A stretch of DNA of 5,713 bases from Desulfobacterales bacterium (lineage in GTDB: Bacteria; Desulfobacterota; Desulfobacteria; Desulfobacterales; JAUWMJ01). The stretch spans positions 1 to 5,713 of the forward strand of contig JAUWMJ010000231.1 in NCBI GenBank assembly GCA_030613225.1. Direction: 5' to 3'. Made by a program: the position numbers and the translations under genes. The notes under the pieces are model-generated. The model was not told the DNA's origin, searched no databases, and saw only the letters and a list, made by a program, of their open reading frames with translations. The number at the start of each line of letters is the position of its first letter. Positions within the stretch are counted from its first letter, which is position 1. Below are positions 1-5,621 of the stretch, in pieces.

Positions 1-1155
1 GAAAAAGTCCCTTTTTTCAATGACCCGGCCAAGCGATCGATTCTGTTTCAGATATGCGTTATGCTCATATTGGTGTTTCTTGGGTATTATCTGATTTCGA
101 ACACAATAGCAAACCTTGAAAGACAGGCGATCGCAACCGGCCTGGGCTTTCTTGAAAAGGAATCCTCATTTGAAATCGGTGAGTCACTGATATCCTATTC
201 AGCGGCAGATACATATGCCCGCGCTCTTATAGTGGGTTTTTTAAACACCTTAATTGTTGCATTTATCGGGATCATTCTCACAGTCATACTCGGTACTTTT
301 ATTGGTGTGGCCCGTCTGTCCACAAACTGGCTGGTATCAAGACTGGCTGTTGTCTACATAGAGGTTTTCCAGAATATACCGGTGTTGTTGCAGCTCTTTT
401 TCTGGTATGCATTTTTTTATGAAATCCTTCCATCTCCACGGCAGGCTTTGAGCCCTGTTACCGGTATCTTTCTGAGTAACCGCGGAATGGTTTTTGCCGT
501 TCCACAGTCGCATCCGGCATACAAATACATAGCTGTGGCTTTTTTAGCCGGTTGTGTTCTGGTTTATCTGCTGCGTCGATGGGCAAAAAAACGGCAGGAA
601 ACAACAGGAAAGCCATTTCCTGTTTGGCGTGTATCTGTGGGAATTCTTATCGGACTTCCGGTGATCACCTGGTGGCTGAACGGGGCACCAACGGCCATGG
701 ATGTTCCGGTACTTGCAGGATTTAATTTCAAAGGCGGCGTTAATGTCAGTCCTGAATTCACCGCGCTATTGCTGGGTTTAGTTTTTTATACTGCCGCATT
801 TGTGGCAGAAGCTGTCCGTGCCGGTATACAGTCGGTCAGCAAGGGTCAGACAGAGGCCGCTATGACCATGGGCCTTAAATCCGGCCAGATTTTAAACCTG
901 GTAATATTACCCCAGGCTCTGCGGGTGATCATTCCGCCTCTGACCAGTCAGATGTTGAACCTGACCAAGAATAGTTCCCTGGCGGTTGCCATCGGGTATC
1001 CGGATTTCGTTTCCGTGGCAGGGACAACAATCAACCAGACCGGACAGGCAATAGAAGGTATTGCAATGATGATGGTCGTTTATCTTTTTTTTAGCCTGAC
1101 CACATCCGCTTTTATGAACTGGTATAATAAAAAAGTTGCTCTGGTAGAAAGATAG
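1..1155 (+). CDS. aapQ: Amino-acid ABC transporter permease, AapQ-like (5' end outside window)
   Basis: This is an inner-membrane permease of a polar amino-acid importer; it pairs with the downstream permease to form the channel. The frame is open from base 1, encoding EKVPFFNDPAKRSILFQICV before the ATG at 61. That stretch looks like the usual AapQ N-terminus (charged DP-x-x-R-S, then the first membrane helix), so the Met at 61 is internal and the true start lies left of the window. 384 codons are visible; the family is about 400 aa, so only a short piece is missing. Counting from base 1, hydrophobic helices lie near residues 14-33, 76-104, 115-142, 176-191, 211-226, 255-272 and 355-375. The binding-protein-dependent transport domain carries the EAA loop that contacts the ATPase: EAA at 285-287, G at 291, then LPQALRVIIPP at 303-313. 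The stop TAG at 1153 is 6 bases before the next gene. The family assignment is firm; the exact amino-acid specificity is not readable from sequence. Confidence 0.9.
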   Translation, partial: EKVPFFNDPAKRSILFQICVMLILVFLGYYLISNTIANLERQAIATGLGFLEKESSFEIGESLISYSAADTYARALIVGFLNTLIVAFIGIILTVILGTFIGVARLSTNWLVSRLAVVYIEVFQNIPVLLQLFFWYAFFYEILPSPRQALSPVTGIFLSNRGMVFAVPQSHPAYKYIAVAFLAGCVLVYLLRRWAKKRQETTGKPFPVWRVSVGILIGLPVITWWLNGAPTAMDVPVLAGFNFKGGVNVSPEFTALLLGLVFYTAAFVAEAVRAGIQSVSKGQTEAAMTMGLKSGQILNLVILPQALRVIIPPLTSQMLNLTKNSSLAVAIGYPDFVSVAGTTINQTGQAIEGIAMMMVVYLFFSLTTSAFMNWYNKKVALVER

Positions 1156-1161
1156 AAATTA

Positions 1162-2250
1162 ATGGAAGAAACAGCAAATAACATACAGGCAGAAGAGTTA
1201 AAGCCACCGGTTACCAGTGTGGGAGTCATAGGATGGATAAAGGGAAATCTTTTCAATGGCTGGTTCAACTCCATCATAACCATCGTCACCTTGTATTTTC
1301 TCTGGAAAATTGTGCCGGCCTTTATCCGATGGGCGTTTATCGACAGTTTATGGATTTCTACCGGGGCAGAATGCCATGAAGCAGGTGGTGCATGCTGGTC
1401 TATCATCCCTGCAAATATTCGGTTCATCCTGTTCGGTTTCTTCCCGTATGAATCACAATGGCGACCTTTAGTGGCTATGATGCTATTAGTGGGTCTTCTT
1501 TATTACAGCCAGAACCGAAACCACTGGAAAAAGCCCTTGGCTTACGCGTGGATTATCGGTCTTTTTATCATGGGCCTGTTGATGAAAGGCGGACTATTCG
1601 GCCTGACACCGGTAGAAAGCGATCAATGGGGGGGATTGCCGCTCACACTTATTTTTTCTGTTTTCGGACTGACAGCCGCATATCCTTTAGGTGTCTTATT
1701 TGCCCTGGGGCGCCAATCCAGTCTGCCTGCTATAAAGACGATCTGTATTGTATATATCGAACTAATCCGCGGGGTGCCGCTGATTACCCTGCTCTTTATG
1801 TCCTCGGTTGTATTCCCCCTGTTTTTACCCGAAGGTTTTACAATTAAAGTGATTCTCCGGGCTCAGGTAGCTATCATTCTGTTTACCGCGGCATATATTG
1901 CTGAAGTGGTTCGGGGCGGACTTCAGGGTATGAGTAAAGGGCAGTACGAGGCCGCAGAGTCTATTGGGTTGAATTATTACCAGACCATGCGACTGGTTAT
2001 CCTGCCCCAGGCGTTGAAAATCGTAATCCCACCCACGGTCAGTCAGCTTATCTCCGCCTTCAAGGACACATCCCTGGTGGTGATTATTGGATTGTATGAC
2101 CTGCTGAAGACGACACAGTCCACCCTTTCAAATCCTGAATGGATGGGATTTTCCTCAGAAGCTTATTTTTTTATTGCTTTGATCTATTTTGGATGTTGTT
2201 TTTTCATGTCAAACTACAGCCGCAGGTTGGAAAGAGAACTGTCAACATAA
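1162..2250 (+). CDS. aapM: Amino-acid ABC transporter permease, AapM-like
   Basis: This is the second inner-membrane permease of the importer, expected to heterodimerise with the AapQ-like protein. It is 362 aa, slightly shorter than the roughly 380 aa typical of AapM. A hydrophilic N-terminus (about 1-35) is followed by a helix near 37-55. Next comes the AapM-style segment GGACWSIIPANIRFILFGFFPYESQWRP (75-102, in pieces), then helices near 103-115, 126-142 and 159-182. The transport domain follows with YIELIRGVPLITLLFM near 198-213. The EAA loop is at 263-265, with G269 and LPQALKIVIPP at 281-291; a final helix lies near 335-350. The start ATG is 6 bases after the aapQ stop and has only a weak purine-rich site (AGAAAGATAG) in front of it, so translational coupling to aapQ is likely. 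It is co-directional with both neighbours, consistent with one operon, although a repeat hairpin separates it from the ATPase gene. Substrate range is inferred from family only. Confidence 0.9.
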   Translation: MEETANNIQAEELKPPVTSVGVIGWIKGNLFNGWFNSIITIVTLYFLWKIVPAFIRWAFIDSLWISTGAECHEAGGACWSIIPANIRFILFGFFPYESQWRPLVAMMLLVGLLYYSQNRNHWKKPLAYAWIIGLFIMGLLMKGGLFGLTPVESDQWGGLPLTLIFSVFGLTAAYPLGVLFALGRQSSLPAIKTICIVYIELIRGVPLITLLFMSSVVFPLFLPEGFTIKVILRAQVAIILFTAAYIAEVVRGGLQGMSKGQYEAAESIGLNYYQTMRLVILPQALKIVIPPTVSQLISAFKDTSLVVIIGLYDLLKTTQSTLSNPEWMGFSSEAYFFIALIYFGCCFFMSNYSRRLERELST

Positions 2251-2344
2251 GTTTCTCGTTACTGGTTGCTCGGTACTTGTTACTCGTAAAAAAACGAGCA
2301 ACCAGCAACAAGTAACCAGTAACGAGTAACCAGTAACGAGAAAC
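2251..2344. repeat. Imperfect palindromic repeat between aapM and aapP
   Basis: The element starts at the base after the aapM stop codon. The outer arms GTTTCTCGTTACTGGTT (2251-2267) and AACCAGTAACGAGAAAC (2328-2344) are perfect 17-base inverted copies. Towards the centre, pairing continues imperfectly (ACTTGTT with AACAAGT, then CTCG 2283-2286 with CGAG 2295-2298) around an A-rich loop at 2287-2294. The right arm is longer because it contains a 14-base tandem duplication: AGTAACCAGTAACGAG occurs at 2311-2326 and again at 2325-2340. The low-complexity GTTACTCG/CGAGTAAC vocabulary resembles dispersed palindromic repeats seen in many environmental bacterial genomes. In transcript form it would be a strong stem inside the operon, able to act as an RNA-stability element or partial attenuator; that role is inferred. 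Confidence 0.85.
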
Positions 2345-2368
2345 GAGCAAAAGGTTTTGAAAAAATCT

Positions 2369-2372
2369 GGAG
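2369..2372 (+). promoter_or_regulatory. Ribosome binding site deciding the aapP start
   Basis: GGAG lies 8 bases upstream of the ATG at 2381. An in-frame TTG at 2357 would add eight residues, but its only purine-rich sequence (AAAAGG, 2349-2354) is 2 bases away, too close to serve, and it abuts the palindromic repeat. The ATG is therefore preferred. Confidence 0.7.
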
Positions 2373-2380
2373 ACACTTAC

Positions 2381-3157
2381 ATGAACGAGGAATTATCAAC
2401 AACTGCAGAACTCCAATCATTTGATGAAAAAATGATAGAAATCATCAAGATGCACAAATGGTTTGGCGATTTCCATGTGCTTCAAGGCATTGATTTAACA
2501 GTGGGCAAAGGGGAGCGTATTGTCATGTGCGGCCCGTCGGGGTCGGGGAAATCGACTCTGATCCGCTGTATAAATCGCATAGAGGAGCATCAAAAGGGGC
2601 GTGTTGTTGTAAACGGCATTGAACTGACCAGTAATATAAAGAATGTTGAAAAGATACGTGCAGAAGTAGGTATGGTCTTTCAGCATTTCAATCTTTTTCC
2701 CCACCTTAACATAGTTGAAAACCTGACTCTGGGCCCCATATGGGTAAGAAAGATACCAAAGGCCGAGGCGGAAGAAGCAGCCATGCATTATCTGGAAAAG
2801 GTGCACATTGCAGAACAGGCAAAGAAATTTCCTGGCCAGCTTTCAGGTGGTCAGCAGCAGCGCGTAGCCATTGCCCGGAGCCTTTGCATGAATCCGAAAA
2901 TTATGTTATTTGATGAACCGACTTCTGCTCTTGATCCCGAAATGATTTCTGAAGTGCTGGACGTCATGATCGAACTGGCACAAGAAGGTATGACCATGAT
3001 TGTGGTTACTCACGAAATGGGATTTGCAAAGAGCGTTGCCCACAGGGTTCTGTTCATGGATTTTGGCAAAATCGTAGAAGGAAATACGCCGAGCGAATTT
3101 TTTGATAACCCCCAGCAAGATCGAACTAAACTCTTCCTAAGCCAGATACTTCATTAA
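2381..3157 (+). CDS. aapP: Amino-acid ABC transporter ATP-binding protein, AapP/GlnQ-like
   Basis: This is the cytoplasmic ATPase that powers amino-acid import through the AapQ/AapM pair. From the ATG at 2381 it is 258 aa, the normal length for AapP. All nucleotide-binding motifs are intact. Walker A is GPSGSGKST at 51-59, the Q-loop Gln is 101 within [10 protein letters not shown], and the ABC signature is LSGGQ at 154-158, followed by [10 protein letters not shown]. Walker B is IMLFDE at 174-179 with catalytic E179, the D-loop is SALD at 182-185, and the switch His is 211 in VVTHEMGFA. The HFNLFPH and THEMGFA forms are typical of the polar amino-acid uptake subfamily (GlnQ, AapP, HisP). It has no helix-turn-helix or extra domain. 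The gene sits 130 bases after the aapM stop, with a repeat element in between, but remains co-directional. A 109-bp palindrome begins 7 bases after its stop codon. Confidence 0.93.
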   Translation: MNEELSTTAELQSFDEKMIEIIKMHKWFGDFHVLQGIDLTVGKGERIVMCGPSGSGKSTLIRCINRIEEHQKGRVVVNGIELTSNIKNVEKIRAEVGMVFQHFNLFPHLNIVENLTLGPIWVRKIPKAEAEEAAMHYLEKVHIAEQAKKFPGQLSGGQQQRVAIARSLCMNPKIMLFDEPTSALDPEMISEVLDVMIELAQEGMTMIVVTHEMGFAKSVAHRVLFMDFGKIVEGNTPSEFFDNPQQDRTKLFLSQILH

Positions 3158-3164
3158 AATAATT

Positions 3165-3273
3165 TGTAAGCGTTCACAGGCACCGCATCTGCACGCGCTC
3201 AGGGCAACCAGCATAGCAGACTATAGCTGGTCGCCCTGATCACGTACATCTGCAGCACCTGTGAACGCTTACA
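3165..3273. repeat. 109-bp nested palindromic element, MITE-like
   Basis: The outer arms TGTAAGCGTTCACAGG (3165-3180) and CCTGTGAACGCTTACA (3258-3273) are perfect 16-base inverted copies. A second inner pair, CAGGGCAACCAGC (3200-3212) and GCTGGTCGCCCTG (3226-3238), matches at 12 of 13 positions. The element is visibly more GC-rich than the flanking AT-rich DNA and has no reading frame of interest. The arm start GTAAGCG resembles terminal inverted repeats of IS66-family elements, so this may be a small non-autonomous derivative; that link comes from memory of the family. The bases flanking the GTAAGCG ends (AATAATTT and AGGACGGA) are not an 8-bp target duplication. It could also serve as the transcript end of the aap operon, although no T-run follows. 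Confidence 0.8.
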
Positions 3274-3412
3274 GGACGGAGATCGTGCGACCTTTTTGTT
3301 CCGAATGGGCGTGAACGGGTACAATAATTTTAACTCCAACGCCTTCGCGATTAAGTCTATAGCCTGACGAAGCAATTTATCATCATTTTAATCATCCTCA
3401 AACCAGCCCTTT

Positions 3413-3462
3413 CCTCTCCCCGATACAAGAACGGGATTTTCGACAAGGGGGAGGGGTTTTTT
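3413..3462 (+). terminator. Possible rho-independent terminator
   Basis: The pyrimidine arm CCTCTCCCC (3413-3421) can pair, with one bulge, with GGGGGAGG (3447-3454). Six T residues follow at 3457-3462, directly abutting the 44-bp repeat. The loop is long (25 bases), so the terminator is only modest. It lies about 250 bases after aapP, the only plausible plus-strand transcript upstream. The CCTCTCCC...GGGAGG vocabulary is also common in dispersed repeats, so it may be a repeat and not a functional terminator. Confidence 0.3.
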
Positions 3463-3506
3463 GACTTTTTACGAGTTTATCAGTATTGACGGTTTCGTAA
3501 AAAGTC
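3463..3506 (+). repeat. 44-bp palindromic repeat, copy 1
   Basis: Perfect 12-base inverted arms GACTTTTTACGA (3463-3474) and TCGTAAAAAGTC (3495-3506) flank a 20-base centre containing ATCAGTATTGAC. The centre has its own small stem TCA-GTAT-TGA. Because the centre is asymmetric the orientation can be read, and it is the same as in the copies at 5303 and 5440. The right arm is followed 11 bases later by TTTTACGA (3518-3525), so it also has a second inverted partner downstream. Confidence 0.9.
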
Positions 3507-3537
3507 AGGAAACTTTCTTTTACGAAACGTTTTAAGT

Positions 3538-3574
3538 ATCTGTTAAAATGAAATATTTCATAAACTTAACAGAT
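3538..3574. repeat. Small AT-rich nested palindrome
   Basis: ATCTGTTAA (3538-3546) and TTAACAGAT (3566-3574) are perfect 9-base inverted arms. Between them lies the perfect 12-base palindrome TGAAATATTTCA (3549-3560). It is too AT-rich to be a convincing terminator; it could be a regulator site or repeat debris. No function is assigned. Confidence 0.5.
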
Positions 3575-3588
3575 AAAACCTAAAACCC

Positions 3589-3616
3589 GATGAATTCGAC
3601 TTTTTTCGAATTCATC
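3589..3616 (-). terminator. Hairpin overlapping the stop of the minus-strand gene
   Basis: Perfect 11-base arms GATGAATTCGA (3589-3599) and TCGAATTCATC (3606-3616) enclose a 6-base loop CTTTTT. The arm at 3606-3616 contains the TGA stop of the minus-strand gene (3614-3612), so transcripts of that gene would end in this stem. Downstream on the minus strand is GGGTTTTAGGTTTTATC, only moderately U-rich. On the plus strand the stem is followed by TTTTTAATTT, so it may act in both directions. Confidence 0.5.
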
Positions 3617-4019
3617 TTTTTAATTTAAAATATTTAATTGCCAAAAGTGCGCCAAGTTCACTACAGACAATGCCGATTATCAGAAAAAGGGCAAAATCCC
3701 ATATGGAAAAAAGGTTTTCACTAAATAAATAAAAAGATAATAAACTCAATAGAAAGTAAGTGATTATAACGTTTAAAATTCCTGCGCTAATAGAGGATAC
3801 CTGTTTATACTTCAATGTATCCCTTGTTTTGTCTATGAGAGAATACCCAGTCATTGCCGTATTAAATGCAATTATCCAAGGTACAAACGGTACAACGCGG
3901 TATAACTCCATGAAAACAGCAAGAAACATCGCAAGAACGGCCACACCGAACACACCTGTAAGAATACAATAGGCAAACTTGCCCAGCAAGGGAGCCTTTT
4001 CCTTTAGAGGCAATTTCAA
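3612..4019 (-). CDS. Hypothetical four-helix membrane protein
   Basis: I do not recognise this 135-aa protein. It has a short basic N-terminus (MKLPLKEKAPLLGK) and four hydrophobic segments near residues 16-39, 43-62, 77-99 and 106-129. A charged loop, DKTRDTLKYKQ, lies at 63-73, and the C-terminus is basic (KYFKLKR). This is consistent with a small inner-membrane protein; the charge pattern suggests cytoplasmic N- and C-termini. The start is TTG at 4019, preceded by AGAGGA (4024-4029) at 4 bases; an in-frame TAA lies 24 bases upstream of the TTG, and the first in-frame ATG (residue 31) is inside helix 1. It stands alone, convergent with the aap operon. One oddity is that the overlapping -1-type frame starting with TTG at 4074 (good GAGG site) reads SLTQIFGQISADFERGRFEIA up to this start. 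A single lost base near 4008-4012 could therefore have split a longer N-terminus. The frame itself is supported by length and consistent hydrophobicity. Confidence 0.65.
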   Translation of the reverse strand: MKLPLKEKAPLLGKFAYCILTGVFGVAVLAMFLAVFMELYRVVPFVPWIIAFNTAMTGYSLIDKTRDTLKYKQVSSISAGILNVIITYFLLSLLSFYLFSENLFSIWDFALFLIIGIVCSELGALLAIKYFKLKR

Positions 4020-4620
4020 AACGTCCTCTTTCGAAGTCTGCGCTTATCTGTCCGAATATCTGCGTCAGGCTCAAATTTTAATCCTCGAAATACTACATGT
4101 ATTCCTATGGTTAATCCGCCTCAGGCGGATCGCCTTCCTTGATCTCGAACAAAATTTAACATTTTGAAACTGCCTCTTTAGATTAATCATTGTGCTCCGG
4201 TATATAACCTTAAATTATAAAAAAGTAGGCAAGCTATATGCCATTAATAGTTAAAAACAATCATTTAATCAAATATTCTTAGACACGAAACAAAATAATG
4301 TTTTAAAATCAATGTGATACAGCATTATCGATACTGGTAAAGTAAAATCAAAAAGATTTATTAAGCTGGTTAGAGTAAATTTAAATCCGCATAATTTATT
4401 TTGCACCTATCCAAAATCTTGAAAATTAGTTTTAAATCAGATATGATACATTAGTGCGATATTTATTTGCCAATGCATTAATTGTATTGCACTCTTATTA
4501 TAAAATTTACTTTTAGACAAGATTTGACACAGTAAAGAATGAAGCTGAATGTTCTCATATCATTGAAATTAAACATTTTTTTATATATATTCCTGAATCG
4601 GCAGTATTTAAGTTTGATAA
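4020..4620. other. AT-rich intergenic region without a convincing gene
   Basis: This stretch lies between the membrane-protein start and the next repeat unit. It becomes strongly AT-rich beyond about 4170. Short frames occur on both strands (for example 4478-4690 on the minus strand), but they lack ribosome binding sites, recognisable motifs or plausible composition. A TATAAT match on the minus strand (4219-4214) has no acceptable -35 partner. Apart from the small hairpin at 4114-4130, I see nothing assignable here; it may be decayed accessory DNA. Confidence 0.5.
4114..4130. repeat. Short GC-rich hairpin (ATCCGCC/GGCGGAT)
   Basis: Perfect 7-base arms ATCCGCC (4114-4120) and GGCGGAT (4124-4130) enclose a 3-base loop TCA. 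This compact stem is a GC-rich island in AT-rich DNA and resembles a widely dispersed small repeat of proteobacterial genomes. It sits about 95 bases upstream of the minus-strand gene, so it would fall in that gene's 5' leader if transcription starts further out. Any regulatory role is speculative. Confidence 0.6.
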
Positions 4621-4739
4621 TTCGTAAAAAGTCGTCACTCCGGTGAAAACAGTAGTCTATAGTAGTTACAACTACCTGAAAATACTGCATTCCGGCTTCT
4701 CCGGAATGTCAAAAAATACATTTTTTGGCATTTTACGAA
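4621..4739. repeat. Palindrome-bounded repeat unit (TCGTAAAA...TTTTACGA family)
   Basis: Inverted ends TTCGTAAAA (4621-4629) and TTTTACGAA (4731-4739) bound the unit. The left end is the full arm TCGTAAAAAGTC seen in the 44-bp repeats, and the sequence after the right end (AACCATCA) matches the fourth, degenerate copy at 5634. The insert contains three stems: GTAGTT/AACTAC (4662-4675), CATTCCGG/CCGGAATG (4688-4708, loop CTTCT) and TGTCAAAAAA/TTTTTTGGCA (about 4708-4730). It also starts with GTCACTCCGG, echoing GTCATTCCGG-type dispersed repeats. It contains no coding sequence. Confidence 0.7.
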
Positions 4740-4844
4740 ACCATCAAGTTTACTTTTTTATGCTGGTATGAATATTGCTAGGCAATAACAGATTAAGATT
4801 ATTATTTCGTAATAGAAATTATTAGGTTATAAATTTCAGGCTGA

Positions 4845-5282
4845 ATGAACTGTCCTGCACTTTCAAACTGTCCGGTCAAAAAGGGCAAAAAGTTTTACTA
4901 CCTTCGTTTTACGAAAAAAGAATTACGTCTGGCCAGGCGTAGAATATACGAACAAAACCCGGAATTTAAAAACCGCTATCGATGGAGGTCTGGAGTTGAA
5001 GCCACCATGTCGGAATTTGATCGCCGCACCGGGGTCAAGCACTTACGAGTGCGAGGCTTTAAGGCGGTGCGTTTCTGTGCCACCTTAAAAGCCATTGGTG
5101 TTAACCTTTTCAGGGCAGCTGCTGTCCGAAAGGCAGCAAACTATGATAAAGCCAGCATCAATAAGGCTATAGCCGCTTTAAATCACGCTATTTTCATTAT
5201 CAAAGAACATTTTATGACTACTTTGAGTTACCTGAAAAGCATTTTAATTAATTCGTGGCAAGTTATGAGATTATGCTCATAA
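4845..5282 (+). pseudogene. 5'-truncated DDE transposase, IS1182-like C-terminal fragment
   Basis: This is the last ~145 codons of a transposase normally around 450-550 aa. It begins in the Cys-rich segment typical just before the final catalytic Glu (CPALSNCPVKKGKKFYYLR). It then has RRIYEQNPEFKNRYRWRSGVEATMSEFDRR, whose Glu in GVEATMSE is the probable third acidic residue of the DDE triad. The family-typical RTGVKHLRVRGFKAVRF and IGVNLFRA segments follow. Both Asp residues and the whole N-terminal domain are absent, and an in-frame TGA sits immediately before codon 1 (4842-4844), so the fragment cannot be an active enzyme. The ATG at 4845 is merely the first Met after that stop. The IS1182-like assignment (DDE_Tnp_1_6-type domain) is from motif recognition; related IS5/ISNCY groups are possible. 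The C-terminal tail after about codon 100 is less conserved. The remnant lies between units of the palindromic repeat mosaic. Confidence 0.8.
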
Positions 5283-5287
5283 CTGCC
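5257..5287 (+). terminator. Hairpin spanning the transposase stop codon
   Basis: Perfect arms AGTTATGAG (5261-5269) and CTCATAACT (5276-5284) enclose a 6-base loop, and GGCA/TGCC extends the stem with a one-base bulge. The TAA stop (5280-5282) lies in the right arm. No immediate T-run follows, so it may be the old 3' end structure of the insertion sequence and not an efficient terminator. Confidence 0.4.
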
Positions 5288-5302
5288 GCTTGAATCAGTT
5301 CG

Positions 5303-5346
5303 GACTTTTTACGAGTTCATCAGTATTGATGGCATCGTAAAAAGTC
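5303..5346 (+). repeat. 44-bp palindromic repeat, copy 2
   Basis: It has the same 12-base arms as copy 1 (5303-5314 and 5335-5346) and the same 44-base length. The centre reads GTTCATCAGTATTGAT, then GGCA just before the right arm. Differences from copy 1 are confined to one base in the left half of the loop and to the bases just before the right arm. It lies 20 bases after the transposase remnant's stop codon. Confidence 0.9.
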
Positions 5347-5353
5347 ATTTTTC

Positions 5354-5433
5354 ACCACTGAGCTCACAGAGAACACAGAGAATATCTTGTTTTATTAATT
5401 AGTCATCTCTGTGATCTCAGTGTTCTCTGTGGT
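5354..5433. repeat. Imperfect palindrome of CACAGAGA vocabulary
   Basis: A 28-base left arm (5354-5381, beginning ACCACTGAGCTCACAGAG) and a 28-base right arm (5406-5433, ending TTCTCTGTGGT) are inverted copies matching at 23 of 28 positions around a 24-base AT-rich loop. Each arm itself has internal near-repeats of CACAGAGA/CACTGAGA. This vocabulary is a familiar dispersed repeat of environmental bacteria. It fills the space between two 44-bp repeats almost completely. Confidence 0.8.
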
Positions 5434-5439
5434 AAATTC

Positions 5440-5483
5440 GACTTTTTACGAGTTCATCAGTATTGACAATCTCGTAAAAAGTC
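5440..5483 (+). repeat. 44-bp palindromic repeat, copy 3
   Basis: It has identical 12-base arms (5440-5451 and 5472-5483), the same length and the same orientation as copies 1 and 2. The centre is GTTCATCAGTATTGAC followed by AATC. The left 27 bases are identical to copy 2; variation is again limited to the short segment before the right arm. Confidence 0.9.
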
Positions 5484-5499
5484 GTATTTTCCCATTAAT

Positions 5500-5611
5500 C
5501 TGGATTCCCGCCTGCGCGGGAATGACAATAAAGTAATTAATATCAGCCAGAGATACTATCCGTCATACCCGCCCCGCAACGAATGCGGGATAAACTGCGG
5601 CGGGTATCCAG
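5500..5611. repeat. Double GC-rich hairpin repeat (CTGGAT...ATCCAG ends)
   Basis: The first stem is ATTCCCGC (5504-5511) with GCGGGAAT (5516-5523), loop CTGC. The second is ATACCCGCC (5565-5573) with GGCGGGTAT (5599-5607), enclosing an inner stem CCGCA/TGCGG (5574-5588). CTGGAT (5500-5505) and ATCCAG (5606-5611) close the whole block, and GGGAATGAC (5518-5526) is a near-inverted copy of GTCATACCC (5562-5570). So two related hairpin repeats sit head to head. ATTCCCGC/GCGGGAAT hairpins are a well-known dispersed type in Desulfobacterota and other bacteria. Confidence 0.8.
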
Positions 5612-5621
5612 GCGTTAAAAT

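Noticed and set aside
61..63. ATG at 61 as the start of the first permease
   Set aside because: The frame is open to base 1, and the upstream residues (NDPAKRSILFQ) fit the conserved N-terminus of AapQ proteins, so the start is outside the window.
2357..2380. TTG start adding eight residues to the ATPase
   Set aside because: There is no usable ribosome binding site and it abuts a repeat; the ATG at 2381 has GGAG at 8 bases and gives the usual family length.
3280..3400. Minus-strand open stretch encoding DDKLLRQAIDLIAKALELK
   Set aside because: It looks helix-like, but it has no start codon with a ribosome binding site, runs into the palindrome at 3273, and matches no family I recognise.
4214..4219. 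TATAAT on the minus strand as promoter of the membrane protein gene
   Set aside because: No reasonable -35 lies 16-18 bases upstream, and in DNA this AT-rich such a match is expected by chance.
4478..4690. 70-codon minus-strand frame
   Set aside because: Its composition is that of AT-rich non-coding DNA, it overlaps the repeat unit at 4621, and it lacks a convincing ribosome binding site.
3463..5483. Integron attC sites
   Set aside because: The 44-mers are palindromic with an asymmetric core, but they lack the GTTRRRY/RYYYAAC core sites and there are no gene cassettes between them.
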